Shown: in pieces, positions 1 to 8,943 of the stretch
How the letters are laid out: every line of letters begins with the position of its first letter
How positions within the stretch are numbered: the first letter of the stretch is position 1
Assembly: GCA_026400305.1 (NCBI GenBank)
Contig: JAPLPI010000173.1
Span: 1-15,037 of the forward strand
Source: Alphaproteobacteria bacterium
GTDB taxonomy: Bacteria > Pseudomonadota > Alphaproteobacteria > Micropepsales > Micropepsaceae
Direction: 5' to 3'
DNA length: 15,037 nt
Translations under genes and position numbers: made by a program
The notes under the pieces: model-generated
The model's input: only the letters and a program-made list of their open reading frames with translations
Told to the model about the DNA's origin: nothing
Databases searched by the model: none

Positions 1-705
1 TTCTGCCCCCGCCGCCACCTCGTCCGCCAACCACAACACTTCGCCTTGCGGTTTGATCCCGCCGGCCGGCCCGATGCCACCGCGCGCCTGAGCTAGGGCA
101 TCGCGTTTGCCCGCGCCCGACACCAGAAACAGGATCAGTTCGCTGGAATTGATCGCTGGATAGGTCAGGCTGACGCGCGGCTCGCCGCGCCCCTGCGGCA
201 CCGCCGCGGCCCAGAGATCCATTTCCTTCAAAATCGGCTGACCCGGCAGCAGTGAGGCGGTGTGGCCGTCATCGCCCAGGCCAAGCAAGGTGAGATGAAA
301 CAGCGGCACGCTCGCTTCCAAAGTGCCCGCGCCATATTGCTGGCGCAAGACTTCATCATAGCGGTCAGCGGCACTTTGCAACGTACCATCTGTCGGGATG
401 GCCAGCAGCTTGCGCGGATTGACCGATGGACTGGACAGCAAGCTCTCGCGCACCATGCGATAATTGGAATCCTTGTGGTCCGGCGGCACGAAGCGCTCGT
501 CGCTGAAGAAAATTTCGGCGCAGTCCCAGCTGAGATCCTTCTTCGCCAGCAATTCGTATGTGGCGCGCGGGGTCGATCCGCCCGATAGCACCAGGCGGAA
601 GGGATAGCGCACCACCTTCATGCGACCGGCAATGATATCGGCCGCCCGCGCCGCCAGTGCGCCGGCGTCCTTCAACACTTCCATGGTGCCAGCGATACCG
701 CTCAT
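1..705 (-). CDS. pgl: 6-phosphogluconolactonase (DevB type), 3' end cut by window edge
   Basis: Cytoplasmic hydrolysis of 6-phosphogluconolactone to 6-phosphogluconate, the step after Zwf. The 235 codons read from the ATG at 705 to the window edge show the family's landmarks: an SGGSTP phosphate-binding motif near residues 41-46, SDERFVPPDHKDSN near 68-81, and GLGDDGHTASL with its catalytic-type histidine near 142-152. Family members are about 230-245 residues, so only a few C-terminal residues and the stop should lie outside. The ATG at 705-703 overlaps the zwf TGA at 704-702 (ATGA), which fits translational coupling. A second in-frame ATG lies seven codons in, but the overlap favours the first. 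Identity is secure from motifs and context. Confidence 0.95.
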   Translation of the reverse strand, partial: MSGIAGTMEVLKDAGALAARAADIIAGRMKVVRYPFRLVLSGGSTPRATYELLAKKDLSWDCAEIFFSDERFVPPDHKDSNYRMVRESLLSSPSVNPRKLLAIPTDGTLQSAADRYDEVLRQQYGAGTLEASVPLFHLTLLGLGDDGHTASLLPGQPILKEMDLWAAAVPQGRGEPRVSLTYPAINSSELILFLVSGAGKRDALAQARGGIGPAGGIKPQGEVLWLADEVAAGAE

Positions 706-2221
706 TTTCCGCCCAGAATGCGGATGGCGCGCCAGGAGCGGCCGTCCTTGGCCAAAAGATCGTTGGCCGCGATGGGACCTTCGCCACCTGCCGCGTAATT
801 GGGGAAATGACGTGGATTGGTGTCCTGCCAACCCTTGAGCACCGGCTCGACCAGCGCCCAGGCCGCTTCCACCTGGTCGGCGCGCTGGAACAGCGTCGCG
901 TCATCGATCAGGCAGTCATAGATCAGTGTCTCGTAACCCACCGCCGGCGCCTGGTGGAAATAGTCTTTGTAGTTAAAACGCATCGACACGCTTTCCAGGA
1001 TCATAGCCGGGCCTGGCCGTTTGGCATTGAAGCGCAGGCGGATGCCCTCGTCCGGCTGGATGCGCAAGATCAGCCAGTCGGAATCCAGTTCATCGACCGG
1101 CGTGTCGCGGAACAGGGCATGAGGCGCCTGCTTGAAGCGGATGGCGATCTCGCTGGAACGGATATTCAGCCTCTTGCCGGTGCGCAGATAGAAAGGCACG
1201 CCCGCCCAGCGCCAATTGTCGATCTTCAGCCGCATGGCGACATAGGTTTCAATATTAGAATCGGGCGCGACATTGGTTTCGCGGCGATAGGCGGGCGCTG
1301 GCGCGTCCTGCGCCATACCGGCATCATACTGGCCGCGCACCACATCGGTCAGGCAGAGCGGCTGAATAGCACGGAACACTTCCGCTTTCTTGGCGCGGAT
1401 ATCCTCGGCCTCGAACGACACCGGCGGCTCCATCGCCACCATGGCGACCAACTGGAACAGGTGATTGGGCACCATGTCACGCAGGGCGCCCGTGGCTTCA
1501 TAGAATTTTCCGCGCGTCTCCACCCCGATGCTTTCGGCCACCGTGATCTGGACATGGTCGATGCGGTCGCGGTTCCAGATCGGCTCGAACAACCCGTTGG
1601 CGAAACGCAGCGCCATGATGTTCTGCACCGTCTCCTTCCCCAGGAAATGGTCGATGCGGTAAATCTGTTCTTCCTTCAGCCACTTCAGAAGACAGGCATT
1701 CAGCGATTTGGCAGAGGCCAGATCGTGACCGAACGGCTTTTCTACGATCAGGCGGCGGAAACCATTTTCCTCGGAATTGACCAACCCCGCTTCGCCCAGC
1801 TTGCCGGCGATGGTGGGGAAGAATCGGTCGGCCACCGCCATGTAGAACAGAACATTGCCGCCCAGCCCCTGCTTCTGATCCAGCTCGGCCAGCAGGTCCT
1901 TGATCTGGCTATAGGTCTCGGGATTTTCGAAATCACCGCTGAGGAAGGTCATGGAGCGGGCCACCTGGTCCCACAGGCCTTCGTCAATCCCTTCACTGTT
2001 CTTGGCGAGCACCGTACCCAGGAATTCCTTGAGCTGACCGGCCCATTCTTCGCTAGTCTTCTTGTTGTGGTCGACGCCGACCAGCGCCAGTCGCTTGGGC
2101 AACAGCCCGGTGCGCGCCAGATTGTAAAGCGCCGGCACGATCAGCCGCTTGGTCAGATCGCCATTGGCGCCGAAGATCACGATGGCGCAAGGCGGCGGGG
2201 GCGATTTGTGCGACTGCATGC

Positions 2222-2225
<4 letters not shown>
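702..2225 (-). CDS. zwf: Glucose-6-phosphate 1-dehydrogenase
   Basis: Oxidises glucose-6-phosphate to 6-phosphogluconolactone with NAD(P)+ in the cytoplasm, the entry to the oxidative pentose-phosphate and Entner-Doudoroff routes. The 507 residues match the family's usual length. Visible are the nucleotide-binding motif [10 protein letters not shown] (18-27), the substrate motif RIDHFLGKE (190-198, His193) and VPNHLFQ (252-258) carrying the catalytic-base His255. The spacing of 62 residues between the two histidines equals that between H178 and H240 in the Leuconostoc enzyme (from memory). The fingerprint is GANGDL rather than the commoner GASGDL, a tolerated variation. The ATG at 2225-2223 overlaps the gnd stop (ATGA); a second ATG two codons later is possible. 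Middle gene of gnd-zwf-pgl. Confidence 0.97.
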
Positions 2226-3223
<998 letters not shown>

Positions 3224-3228
3224 GAAAT

Positions 3229-3233
3229 CTCCT
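3229..3233 (-). promoter_or_regulatory. Shine-Dalgarno of gnd
   Basis: AGGAG on the minus strand, 5 nt before the ATG at 3223. It decides the gnd start against the longer open frame reaching 3274. Confidence 0.75.
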
Positions 3234-3237
3234 GATA

Positions 3238-3259
3238 GACCCCAACTTTGGGTGGGGCC
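3238..3259 (-). promoter_or_regulatory. Leader hairpin just upstream of the gnd ribosome binding site
   Basis: In the gnd transcript GGCCCCA (3259-3253) can pair with TGGGGTC (3244-3238), seven pairs including one G-U, around an 8-nt loop. A shorter alternative, CCCA with TGGG around a 4-nt loop, lies inside it. The stem ends 4 nt before the AGGAG. It could modulate translation initiation or RNA stability. There is no T-tract, so it is not a standard terminator. Purely a structural observation. Confidence 0.3.
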
Positions 3260-3458
3260 TGAATGCGGCGGCAATATCAGCCAAATCTAACCATCTGAAC
3301 ACGCCTTGAAACCGGTCCGGGCGCAGACGGCTCGGGAACGCCCGCCGAACTGCCCCGGTTCCGGGATTTTTGGCTGAAAACCGGGCAAAAACAGGAGCAA
3401 AGCTTGATTTACCCCCGCCGGGCCTGCCAATTATCGGCTTCCGCCACAGGCACCGATC

Positions 3459-5414
3459 ATGGACGACGATTTCCGCAAAGCCGCGCTGGACTATCACCGC
3501 ATTCCACGCCCAGGAAAGCTGTCGGTGGAAGCCACCAAGCGCATGGCGAATCAGCGCGACCTGGCGCTGGCCTATTCGCCCGGCGTCGCCGCGCCGTGCA
3601 TGGCCATCGTCGAAGATCCGTCCTCGGCCCGCGACTATACCGCCCGCGGCAACCTGGTGGCGGTGATCACCAACGGCACCGCCGTACTGGGGCTGGGCAA
3701 TATCGGGCCGCTGGCGTCCAAGCCGGTGATGGAAGGCAAGGCCGTCCTTTTCAAGAAATTCGCCGGCATCGACGTGTTCGACCTGGAAGTGGACGAGACC
3801 GACATCGACCGCTTCGTGGACATCGTGGCGGCGCTGGAGCCGACCTTTGGCGGCATCAATCTGGAAGACATCAAGGCGCCGGAATGCTTCATCATCGAGA
3901 AGAAGCTGCGCGAGCGCATGAAGATTCCGGTCTTCCATGACGACCAGCACGGCACCGCCATTGTCTGCGCCGCCGCCATCCGCAACGGCCTGGTGCTGCA
4001 GGGCAAGAAGCTGGAAGACGTCAAGCTGGTGACCAGCGGCGCCGGCGCCGCAGCGTTAGCCTGTGTCGACCTTTTGGTGGCGATGGGCCTGCCGGTCGAC
4101 AACATCACCCTGACCGACATCAAGGGCGTGGTGCACAAGGATCGGGGCGATGAGATGGCGCCCAACCTATTCCGCTATGCCCGCAAGACCGATGCCCGCA
4201 CCCTGGGCGATGTGCTGGTGGGCGCCGATGTCTTTTTGGGCCTGTCCGCGCCCAATGTTCTCAAGCCCGAATGGCTGCCGCAGATGGCAGCCAAGCCGCT
4301 GATCCTGGCGCTGGCCAATCCCGATCCGGAAATCCTGCCCGAAGTCGTCAAGGCGGCACGTCCCGACGCCATCATCGCCACCGGCCGCTCCGACTATGTG
4401 AACCAGGTCAACAACGTCCTGTGCTTCCCCTTTGTCTTCCGGGGCGCGCTAGACGTGGACGCCACCACCATCAACGAAGAAATGAAGGTGGCCGCCGTCG
4501 AAGCTATCGCCACGCTTGCCCGCGCCGAGGCCAGCGACGTGGTGGCATCGGCTTACGGCGGGGCGCAGACCGGCTTTGGCCCCGACTATATCATTCCAAA
4601 ACCCTTCGATCCGCGCCTGATCCTGTCCATCGCGCCGGCCGTGGCGCGCGCCGCCATGGACTCCGGCGTGGCGCGCCGGCCCATCACCGATTTCGACGCT
4701 TACGAAAGCGAACTGGAAAAGTTCGTCTATCGCTCCGGCCAGCTGATGCGCCCCGTTTTCGAGGTGGCGCGGCGCAGTCCCAAGCGCGTGGTCTATGCCG
4801 AAGGCGAGGAAGACCGAGTGCTGCGCGCGGTTCAAACGGTGGTGGATGAAGAGCTTGCCCATCCCACATTGATTGGCCGCCGCGACGTCATTCTGGCGAA
4901 AACCAAACAGCTTGGCCTGCGCCTGGACTTCAACAAGGAAGACCGAATCCTGGACCCGCAGGCGGACCGCGAATTCTTCGCGCCCCTGACCGAACGCTAT
5001 CAGCGGATGGTGGAGAGGCGCGGCGTGCAGCCGGAATCAGCGGCCCGCTGGATCGCCACCCGCCATGGAATCGCCGCCGCCATGCTGCTGGAAGCTGGCG
5101 AAGTGGACGCCGCCTTGTGCGGCGGTCTGGGAGATTGGACGCGCCAGCTGCAGAACATCCTGCCCATCATTCCGCGCCAGCGCGGTGTCACAAGGCTTTA
5201 TTCCCTGTCGGCGCTGATCCTGCCCAATGGCGCGCTGTTCTTCTGCGACACCCACGTCAACGTCGATCCCACCGCCGAGCAGATCGCGGAGATGACCCAG
5301 CTGGCCGCCAAAAGCGTGCGGCGCTTCGGCCTGGCGCCCAAGGTCGCGCTGCTGTCACATTCCAGCTTCGGCACCTCCCATTCGCCCAGCGCCATTAAGA
5401 CGAGATGGATTTAG
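3459..5414 (+). CDS. maeB: NADP-type malic enzyme with truncated phosphotransacetylase-like domain
   Basis: Oxidative decarboxylation of malate to pyruvate in the cytoplasm. The N-terminal malic-enzyme module is complete: [10 protein letters not shown] near 39-48, the metal-site segment FHDDQHGTA near 158-166, a dinucleotide-binding SGAGAAAL near 195-202, and ALANPDPEI near 285-293. From about residue 430 a phosphotransacetylase-like module follows ([24 protein letters not shown]). Full-length MaeB/TME proteins are about 750-770 residues; this frame stops after 651, four residues beyond Lys647 of the conserved SAIK, and the missing tail is present in the -1 frame downstream. In rhizobial relatives the malic module is reported to work without the tail, so malic activity may survive. 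The ATG at 3459 has only a weak AGG upstream. Whether the break is real or a sequencing or assembly fault cannot be told here. Confidence 0.9.
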   Translation: MDDDFRKAALDYHRIPRPGKLSVEATKRMANQRDLALAYSPGVAAPCMAIVEDPSSARDYTARGNLVAVITNGTAVLGLGNIGPLASKPVMEGKAVLFKKFAGIDVFDLEVDETDIDRFVDIVAALEPTFGGINLEDIKAPECFIIEKKLRERMKIPVFHDDQHGTAIVCAAAIRNGLVLQGKKLEDVKLVTSGAGAAALACVDLLVAMGLPVDNITLTDIKGVVHKDRGDEMAPNLFRYARKTDARTLGDVLVGADVFLGLSAPNVLKPEWLPQMAAKPLILALANPDPEILPEVVKAARPDAIIATGRSDYVNQVNNVLCFPFVFRGALDVDATTINEEMKVAAVEAIATLARAEASDVVASAYGGAQTGFGPDYIIPKPFDPRLILSIAPAVARAAMDSGVARRPITDFDAYESELEKFVYRSGQLMRPVFEVARRSPKRVVYAEGEEDRVLRAVQTVVDEELAHPTLIGRRDVILAKTKQLGLRLDFNKEDRILDPQADREFFAPLTERYQRMVERRGVQPESAARWIATRHGIAAAMLLEAGEVDAALCGGLGDWTRQLQNILPIIPRQRGVTRLYSLSALILPNGALFFCDTHVNVDPTAEQIAEMTQLAAKSVRRFGLAPKVALLSHSSFGTSHSPSAIKTRWI

Positions 5415-5701
5415 AGATCGACGGCGAAATGCATGCCGACGCGGCGCTGAGCGATGTTCTGCGCGGACGCGTGGTGTCCCAAAGCCCCCTCACCGGCTCG
5501 GCCAACCTGCTGGTGATGCCCAGCCTGGATGCCGCCAACATCGCACTGACTTTGCTGTCGGCCGCGACCGAGGCGCTTCTGGTGGGCCCCTTGCTGCTGG
5601 GCGTGTCCAAGCCGGTGCATGTGATGGTGCCGTCGGTCACGGCGCGCGGCATCGTCAACATGACTGCCTTGGCCGTGGCACAGGCCGCCGCACAAAACTA
5701 A
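5405..5701 (+). pseudogene. maeB: Out-of-frame C-terminal remnant of the MaeB phosphotransacetylase-like domain
   Basis: About 98 codons in the -1 frame relative to the upstream gene encode the expected end of Mae[15 protein letters not shown], then GSANLLVMPSLDAANIAL, VGPLLLGVSKPVHVMVPS and IVNMTALAVAQAAAQ. In E. coli MaeB, recalled from memory, 13 residues (39 nt) separate the conserved lysine from the position matching this Asp. Here only 8 nt (5400-5407) do, so about 31 nt seem deleted, shifting the frame. A stop (TAA, 5396-5398) closes this frame just upstream. The two frames overlap only at 5399-5411, with no slippery heptamer, so programmed frameshifting is unlikely. An independent start at the ATG 5405 is possible in principle but has no good Shine-Dalgarno. 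Confidence 0.85.
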
Positions 5702-5721
5702 GAAAAAGAACGGAACGCCCA

Positions 5722-8223
5722 ATGGAAGTCCTGGACCTGAAACAGATGGCACAAGAGGCCATCGCGCTGCATCAGCAGGGCAAGCTGGATCAGGCCGAGG
5801 CGCTGTACATGCAGATCCTGGGCGCCGATCCGGCCCTGTTCGGACCGCGCTATTACATGGGCATCTTGCGCATGCAGCAGAACCACTTTGAGGAGGCCTG
5901 CACCTTCCTGGGAGAGGCCTCCACCGTCTATCCCGACGATCTTGGCTGCCTGATAAATTACGGCATGGCGCTGCTCGCCGCCCGCCGCGTTGAAGAGGCG
6001 CTGACCATGTTCGACCGGGCGCTGGCGATCCAGCCCAACATGGCCGAGGGCCTATACAATCGCGGCGTGGCGCTGGCGGACCTGCAGCGTTTCGAACTGG
6101 CGGTGGATTCCTACGACCGCGCCCTGGTGGTGCAGCCCGAAATGATCGCCGCGCGGGTCAACCGCGCCGTGGCACTGGCGGCGGTGGGCCGGCTAGACGA
6201 CGCCATCGTCGGTTATGACCGGGTGCTGTCGATGCAGCCCAGCAATATCGGGGCCCTGATCCAGCGCGGCCTGGCGCATCGCGCCAAGGGCCGCCCCCTG
6301 CAGGCGCTGGAAGATTACAACCGTGCCCTGTCCGTGGCGCCCGGGGACGCCGGCGCCACCTACAATCGCGGCGTCATCATGCTGGACCTGCAGCGCGCCG
6401 ATGAGGCGCTGTCTGATTTCGACGCCGTGATGGATGCCTACCAGACCAATGCCGAGATGCTGAACAATCGCGGCCTAGCGCTGCGCAACCTCAAGCGCCC
6501 GGCCGAGGCGCTGAACAGCTTGGACCGCGCCCTGTCCCTGGAACCCAATTTCGCGGAAGCCTGGGGCAATCGCGGCCTAGTCCTGCGCGACCTGCTGCGG
6601 TACGAGGAAGCCATTCTCAGCTTCGACCAGATCCTGAACATCGATCCGGGCAATGCCGTGGCGCTGAACTGGCGCGGCAATGTCTGCCGCGACCAACTGG
6701 ATTATTCCGGCGCCATCGAATGCTACAGCCGTGCGCTCAAGGTCCGCCCCGACTATGCCGAAGCGATGATCAACCGCAGCTACAGCTATTGGAGCATCCA
6801 GCAGCCCGAAGCGGCGCTGGCCGACCTGGAGCGCGGCCTAGCCCTGGACCCGCATTATCCCTATGCCCTGGGCGAACTGGTCCATATGCAGATGTACTGC
6901 GCCGACTGGCGCGGCTTTGACGTCAACAAGACGACGGTAGCGTCGGGCCTTCGCAATGGCGCCCGTATCGTGCAGCCCTTCATCTTCCAGGCCATCGGGG
7001 AAAATCCGCAGGACGCCCAGACCTGCTCGCGCATCTGGGGCCATGACAAGTATCCGCCGATGGCCGCCGCGCCGTTCGACACCGCGCTCCGCAAGGTGCA
7101 CAAGAAAATCCGCATCGGGTACCTGTCGGGCGAATTCCGCCAGCAGGCCACCGCCATCCTGATGGCCGGCCTGTATGAGCGCCATGACCGGGACCGCTTC
7201 GAACTGGTGGCGCTGGATAATGGCACCAATGACGGCGGCGAACTGCGTGCCAAGCTGGAAAAGGCCTTCGACAAGTGGATCGACATCGGCACGATGCACG
7301 ATGCCGACGCCTCGGCGCGCATCCGCGCCGAGGAGATCGACATCCTGGTCAATCTGAACGGCTATTTCGGCAAGGCCCGCATGGGCGTCTTCGCCCACCG
7401 CGCCGCCCCGGTGCAGGTCAATTATCTGGGCTTCCCCGCCACGTTGGGCGCCAATTACATGGATGACATTATCGCCGATGCGACAGTGATCCCCGACACC
7501 GAGCATGGCTTCTATGACGAGGAAGTCGTCACCCTGCCCGGCAGCTATCAGGCCAATGATGACAAGGGCCGTCCCATCGCGCGGGTGCCGAGCCGCGCCG
7601 AAGCCGGTCTGCCCGAGCCGGGCATGGTGTTCTGCAACTTCAACAATGCTTACAAGCTGACACCCTCGACCTTCGACAGCTGGATGCGGATCCTGAAAGG
7701 CGTGGATGGCAGCGTGCTATGGCTGCTGGAAAGCCCCGCGCCCTATGCCGACAATCTGCGCAAGGAAGCGCAAGCGCGCGGCATCGCGCCGGAGCGGCTG
7801 GTGTTCGCACCCGATCTGGACACCGACCTTCACCTGGCCCGGCTGTCGCTGGCCGACCTATTCCTGGATGGCTTGCCCTATAACGCCCACACCACCGGCA
7901 GTGATGCCTTGTGGACCGGCGTGCCACTGATCACCAAAACCGGCACCACTTTCCCGGGCCGCGTCGCCGCCAGCCTGCTGGCTGCGGCGGGATTGCCCGA
8001 GCTGATCACCGAGAATGTGGGTGATTTCGAAGCCCTAGCTATCAAGCTGGGCAATGATCCCAAGGCGCTGAAGATGCTGAAAGACAAGCTCGCCAGGAAC
8101 AAGGACACATGCGCCCTGTTCGACACCGCGGCTTTCACCAGGCACATCGAAGCCGCTTATGACACGATGTGGAAGACTTGGCTGGCCGGCGAAAATCCCA
8201 AGAGCTTCGCCGTCAAAGCCTAG
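5722..8223 (+). CDS. TPR-repeat protein with GT41 (O-GlcNAc-transferase / SPINDLY-like) catalytic region
   Basis: An 833-residue protein, likely cytoplasmic (no signal peptide). Residues ~5-385 form about eleven 34-residue TPR units with the recurrent pattern N-R-G-x-x-L...A-x-x-x-Y/F-D-R-A-L...P. Residues ~464-815 match the GT41 catalytic fold: RIGYLSGEF (464-472), DILVNLNGYFG, PVQVNYLGFPATLG, FNNAYKLTP with Lys645 at the nucleotide-sugar-binding lysine, and NAHTTGSDALWTGVPLIT with His723. Family members transfer GlcNAc, fucose or other sugars to proteins; the substrate here is unknown. In eukaryotic OGT a histidine lies in the motif after the SSDF equivalent; here the segment reads FRQQATAILM without it, as I believe many bacterial members do. 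It starts 20 nt after the maeB remnant with a poor Shine-Dalgarno, so probable cotranscription. Its stop overlaps the convergent cupin gene. Confidence 0.88.
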   Translation: MEVLDLKQMAQEAIALHQQGKLDQAEALYMQILGADPALFGPRYYMGILRMQQNHFEEACTFLGEASTVYPDDLGCLINYGMALLAARRVEEALTMFDRALAIQPNMAEGLYNRGVALADLQRFELAVDSYDRALVVQPEMIAARVNRAVALAAVGRLDDAIVGYDRVLSMQPSNIGALIQRGLAHRAKGRPLQALEDYNRALSVAPGDAGATYNRGVIMLDLQRADEALSDFDAVMDAYQTNAEMLNNRGLALRNLKRPAEALNSLDRALSLEPNFAEAWGNRGLVLRDLLRYEEAILSFDQILNIDPGNAVALNWRGNVCRDQLDYSGAIECYSRALKVRPDYAEAMINRSYSYWSIQQPEAALADLERGLALDPHYPYALGELVHMQMYCADWRGFDVNKTTVASGLRNGARIVQPFIFQAIGENPQDAQTCSRIWGHDKYPPMAAAPFDTALRKVHKKIRIGYLSGEFRQQATAILMAGLYERHDRDRFELVALDNGTNDGGELRAKLEKAFDKWIDIGTMHDADASARIRAEEIDILVNLNGYFGKARMGVFAHRAAPVQVNYLGFPATLGANYMDDIIADATVIPDTEHGFYDEEVVTLPGSYQANDDKGRPIARVPSRAEAGLPEPGMVFCNFNNAYKLTPSTFDSWMRILKGVDGSVLWLLESPAPYADNLRKEAQARGIAPERLVFAPDLDTDLHLARLSLADLFLDGLPYNAHTTGSDALWTGVPLITKTGTTFPGRVAASLLAAAGLPELITENVGDFEALAIKLGNDPKALKMLKDKLARNKDTCALFDTAAFTRHIEAAYDTMWKTWLAGENPKSFAVKA
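8220..8223. other. CTAG shared by two convergent stop codons
   Basis: The palindrome CTAG supplies TAG (8221-8223) to the plus-strand TPR/GT41 gene and TAG (8222-8220) to the minus-strand cupin gene. There is no intergenic space and therefore no room for a conventional terminator between the two convergent genes. Confidence 0.9.
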
Positions 8224-8729
8224 CGAATGAACTGATCGACGTAATCGGCGCCCAGGCCAACTTTCTCGTAATGGGCGCGGCACAGGTTGATCTTAGTGAA
8301 AACGTCCTCATAGCCCAGCACGGCACCATCGGGATCGACATAGATCATCACGCCATTGACCTGGAACAGGGTGATCATCTCTTCCACGCCTTCGTCGATC
8401 ACCAGGGTGTGGGTCTCGCCCGGCGCCTCATAGACATAGCCGCCTTCCTGCGCGACCCAGTCATGCTCCAAATAGCGCCAGCGGCCCTTGATGACATAGC
8501 CATGCACCGGCTGGGGATGGCGATGGCGCGACAGCACGCCGGACTTGCGGACCCGCAGCAGATTCATCCAGTAGCCGCGCGAGGCACACAGGCACAGGGG
8601 CCGGAACCAGACATTCTCGCCCTGCGGCACCCAGACCCGTTCATCATCCGGAATGGCGGACGCGATCACAAGCTCTGGAGGTGACTCCTTGGGCTGGGGA
8701 TGCCGATAGGGAATGCGGGAATTGTCCAT
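8220..8729 (-). CDS. Cupin of the 2,4'-dihydroxyacetophenone dioxygenase family
   Basis: A 169-residue single cupin. Motif SGVLSRHRHPQPVHGYVIKG (63-82) supplies His69 and His71, and PGETHTL (103-109) supplies His107. Their 2- and 36-residue spacings equal those of the three iron-binding histidines of characterised dihydroxyacetophenone dioxygenase (H76, H78, H114, from memory). The C-terminal GYEDVFTK and GLGADYVDQFIR segments are also typical. The characterised enzyme cleaves the aliphatic C-C bond of 2,4'-dihydroxyacetophenone with O2; most relatives have unknown substrates, so only the fold and metal site are predicted with confidence. The ATG at 8729 has GGAG directly abutting it, too close for an ideal ribosome site. 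It follows the small basic gene by 15 nt, so coupling is likely. Cytoplasmic. Confidence 0.85.
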   Translation of the reverse strand: MDNSRIPYRHPQPKESPPELVIASAIPDDERVWVPQGENVWFRPLCLCASRGYWMNLLRVRKSGVLSRHRHPQPVHGYVIKGRWRYLEHDWVAQEGGYVYEAPGETHTLVIDEGVEEMITLFQVNGVMIYVDPDGAVLGYEDVFTKINLCRAHYEKVGLGADYVDQFIR

Positions 8730-8744
8730 CTCCGGCCCGTATTA

Positions 8745-8879
8745 TCAGGCCTTGGACGCCCGGCGGGGCTGGGTGGGACGTTCCTGGGCGGCGGCCGTGG
8801 CTTCGGCGGCCCTCTTGCGGGTCTTGGCGTGACGACGCCTTTTGTCTTTCTTACGGGCATTGTTGCGGCGCGCGGCCAT
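8745..8879 (-). CDS. Small, extremely basic protein (44 residues)
   Basis: I do not recognise this gene. It begins MAARRNNARKKDKRRRHAK and ends RPTQPRRASKA: 17 of 44 residues are Lys or Arg against three acidic. The basic residues crowd into positions 4-23, followed by an Ala-rich stretch (24-31) and a Pro/Arg tail, the look of a nucleic-acid-binding peptide or histone-H1-like tail. The start is backed by a strong GGAGG 5 nt upstream (8885-8889). It lies between the SDR gene (64 nt upstream) and the cupin gene (15 nt downstream) on the same strand. An opposite-strand frame across the same bases is Gly/Pro-rich, lacks such a ribosome site, and looks like a shadow. Existence is fairly likely; function is unknown. 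Confidence 0.65.
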   Translation of the reverse strand: MAARRNNARKKDKRRRHAKTRKRAAEATAAAQERPTQPRRASKA

Positions 8880-8884
8880 GAAAA

Positions 8885-8889
8885 CCTCC
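8885..8889 (-). promoter_or_regulatory. Shine-Dalgarno of the small basic gene
   Basis: GGAGG on the minus strand, 5 nt before the ATG at 8879. It is the main evidence that the 44-codon frame is translated. Confidence 0.7.
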
Positions 8890-8943
8890 GTTGTTAGGGG
8901 CGCAAACTACGCTGTCTGGGCCGGGGATGAAAGTGCGGCGGCG

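Larger units (their letters stand above)
3224..3458. other. Divergent intergenic spacer between gnd and maeB
   Basis: 235 nt separating two diverging transcription units, so promoters for both must lie here or just inside the flanking genes. Apart from the gnd leader hairpin, an imperfect inverted repeat is seen: AACCGG at 3309-3314 and CCGGTT at 3355-3360, each flanked by further C/G runs. I could not pick convincing -35/-10 pairs on either strand, and no regulator gene adjoins. Confidence 0.5.

Noticed and set aside
3309..3360. AACCGG...CCGGTT considered as an operator between gnd and maeB
   Set aside because: Arms are only 6 bp, separated by 40 nt, in GC-rich DNA where such matches are common; noted but not called.
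5396..5414. Programmed -1 frameshift joining the two parts of maeB
   Set aside because: No slippery heptamer in the 13-nt window where both frames are open, and about 10 conserved codons are missing, which frameshifting cannot explain.
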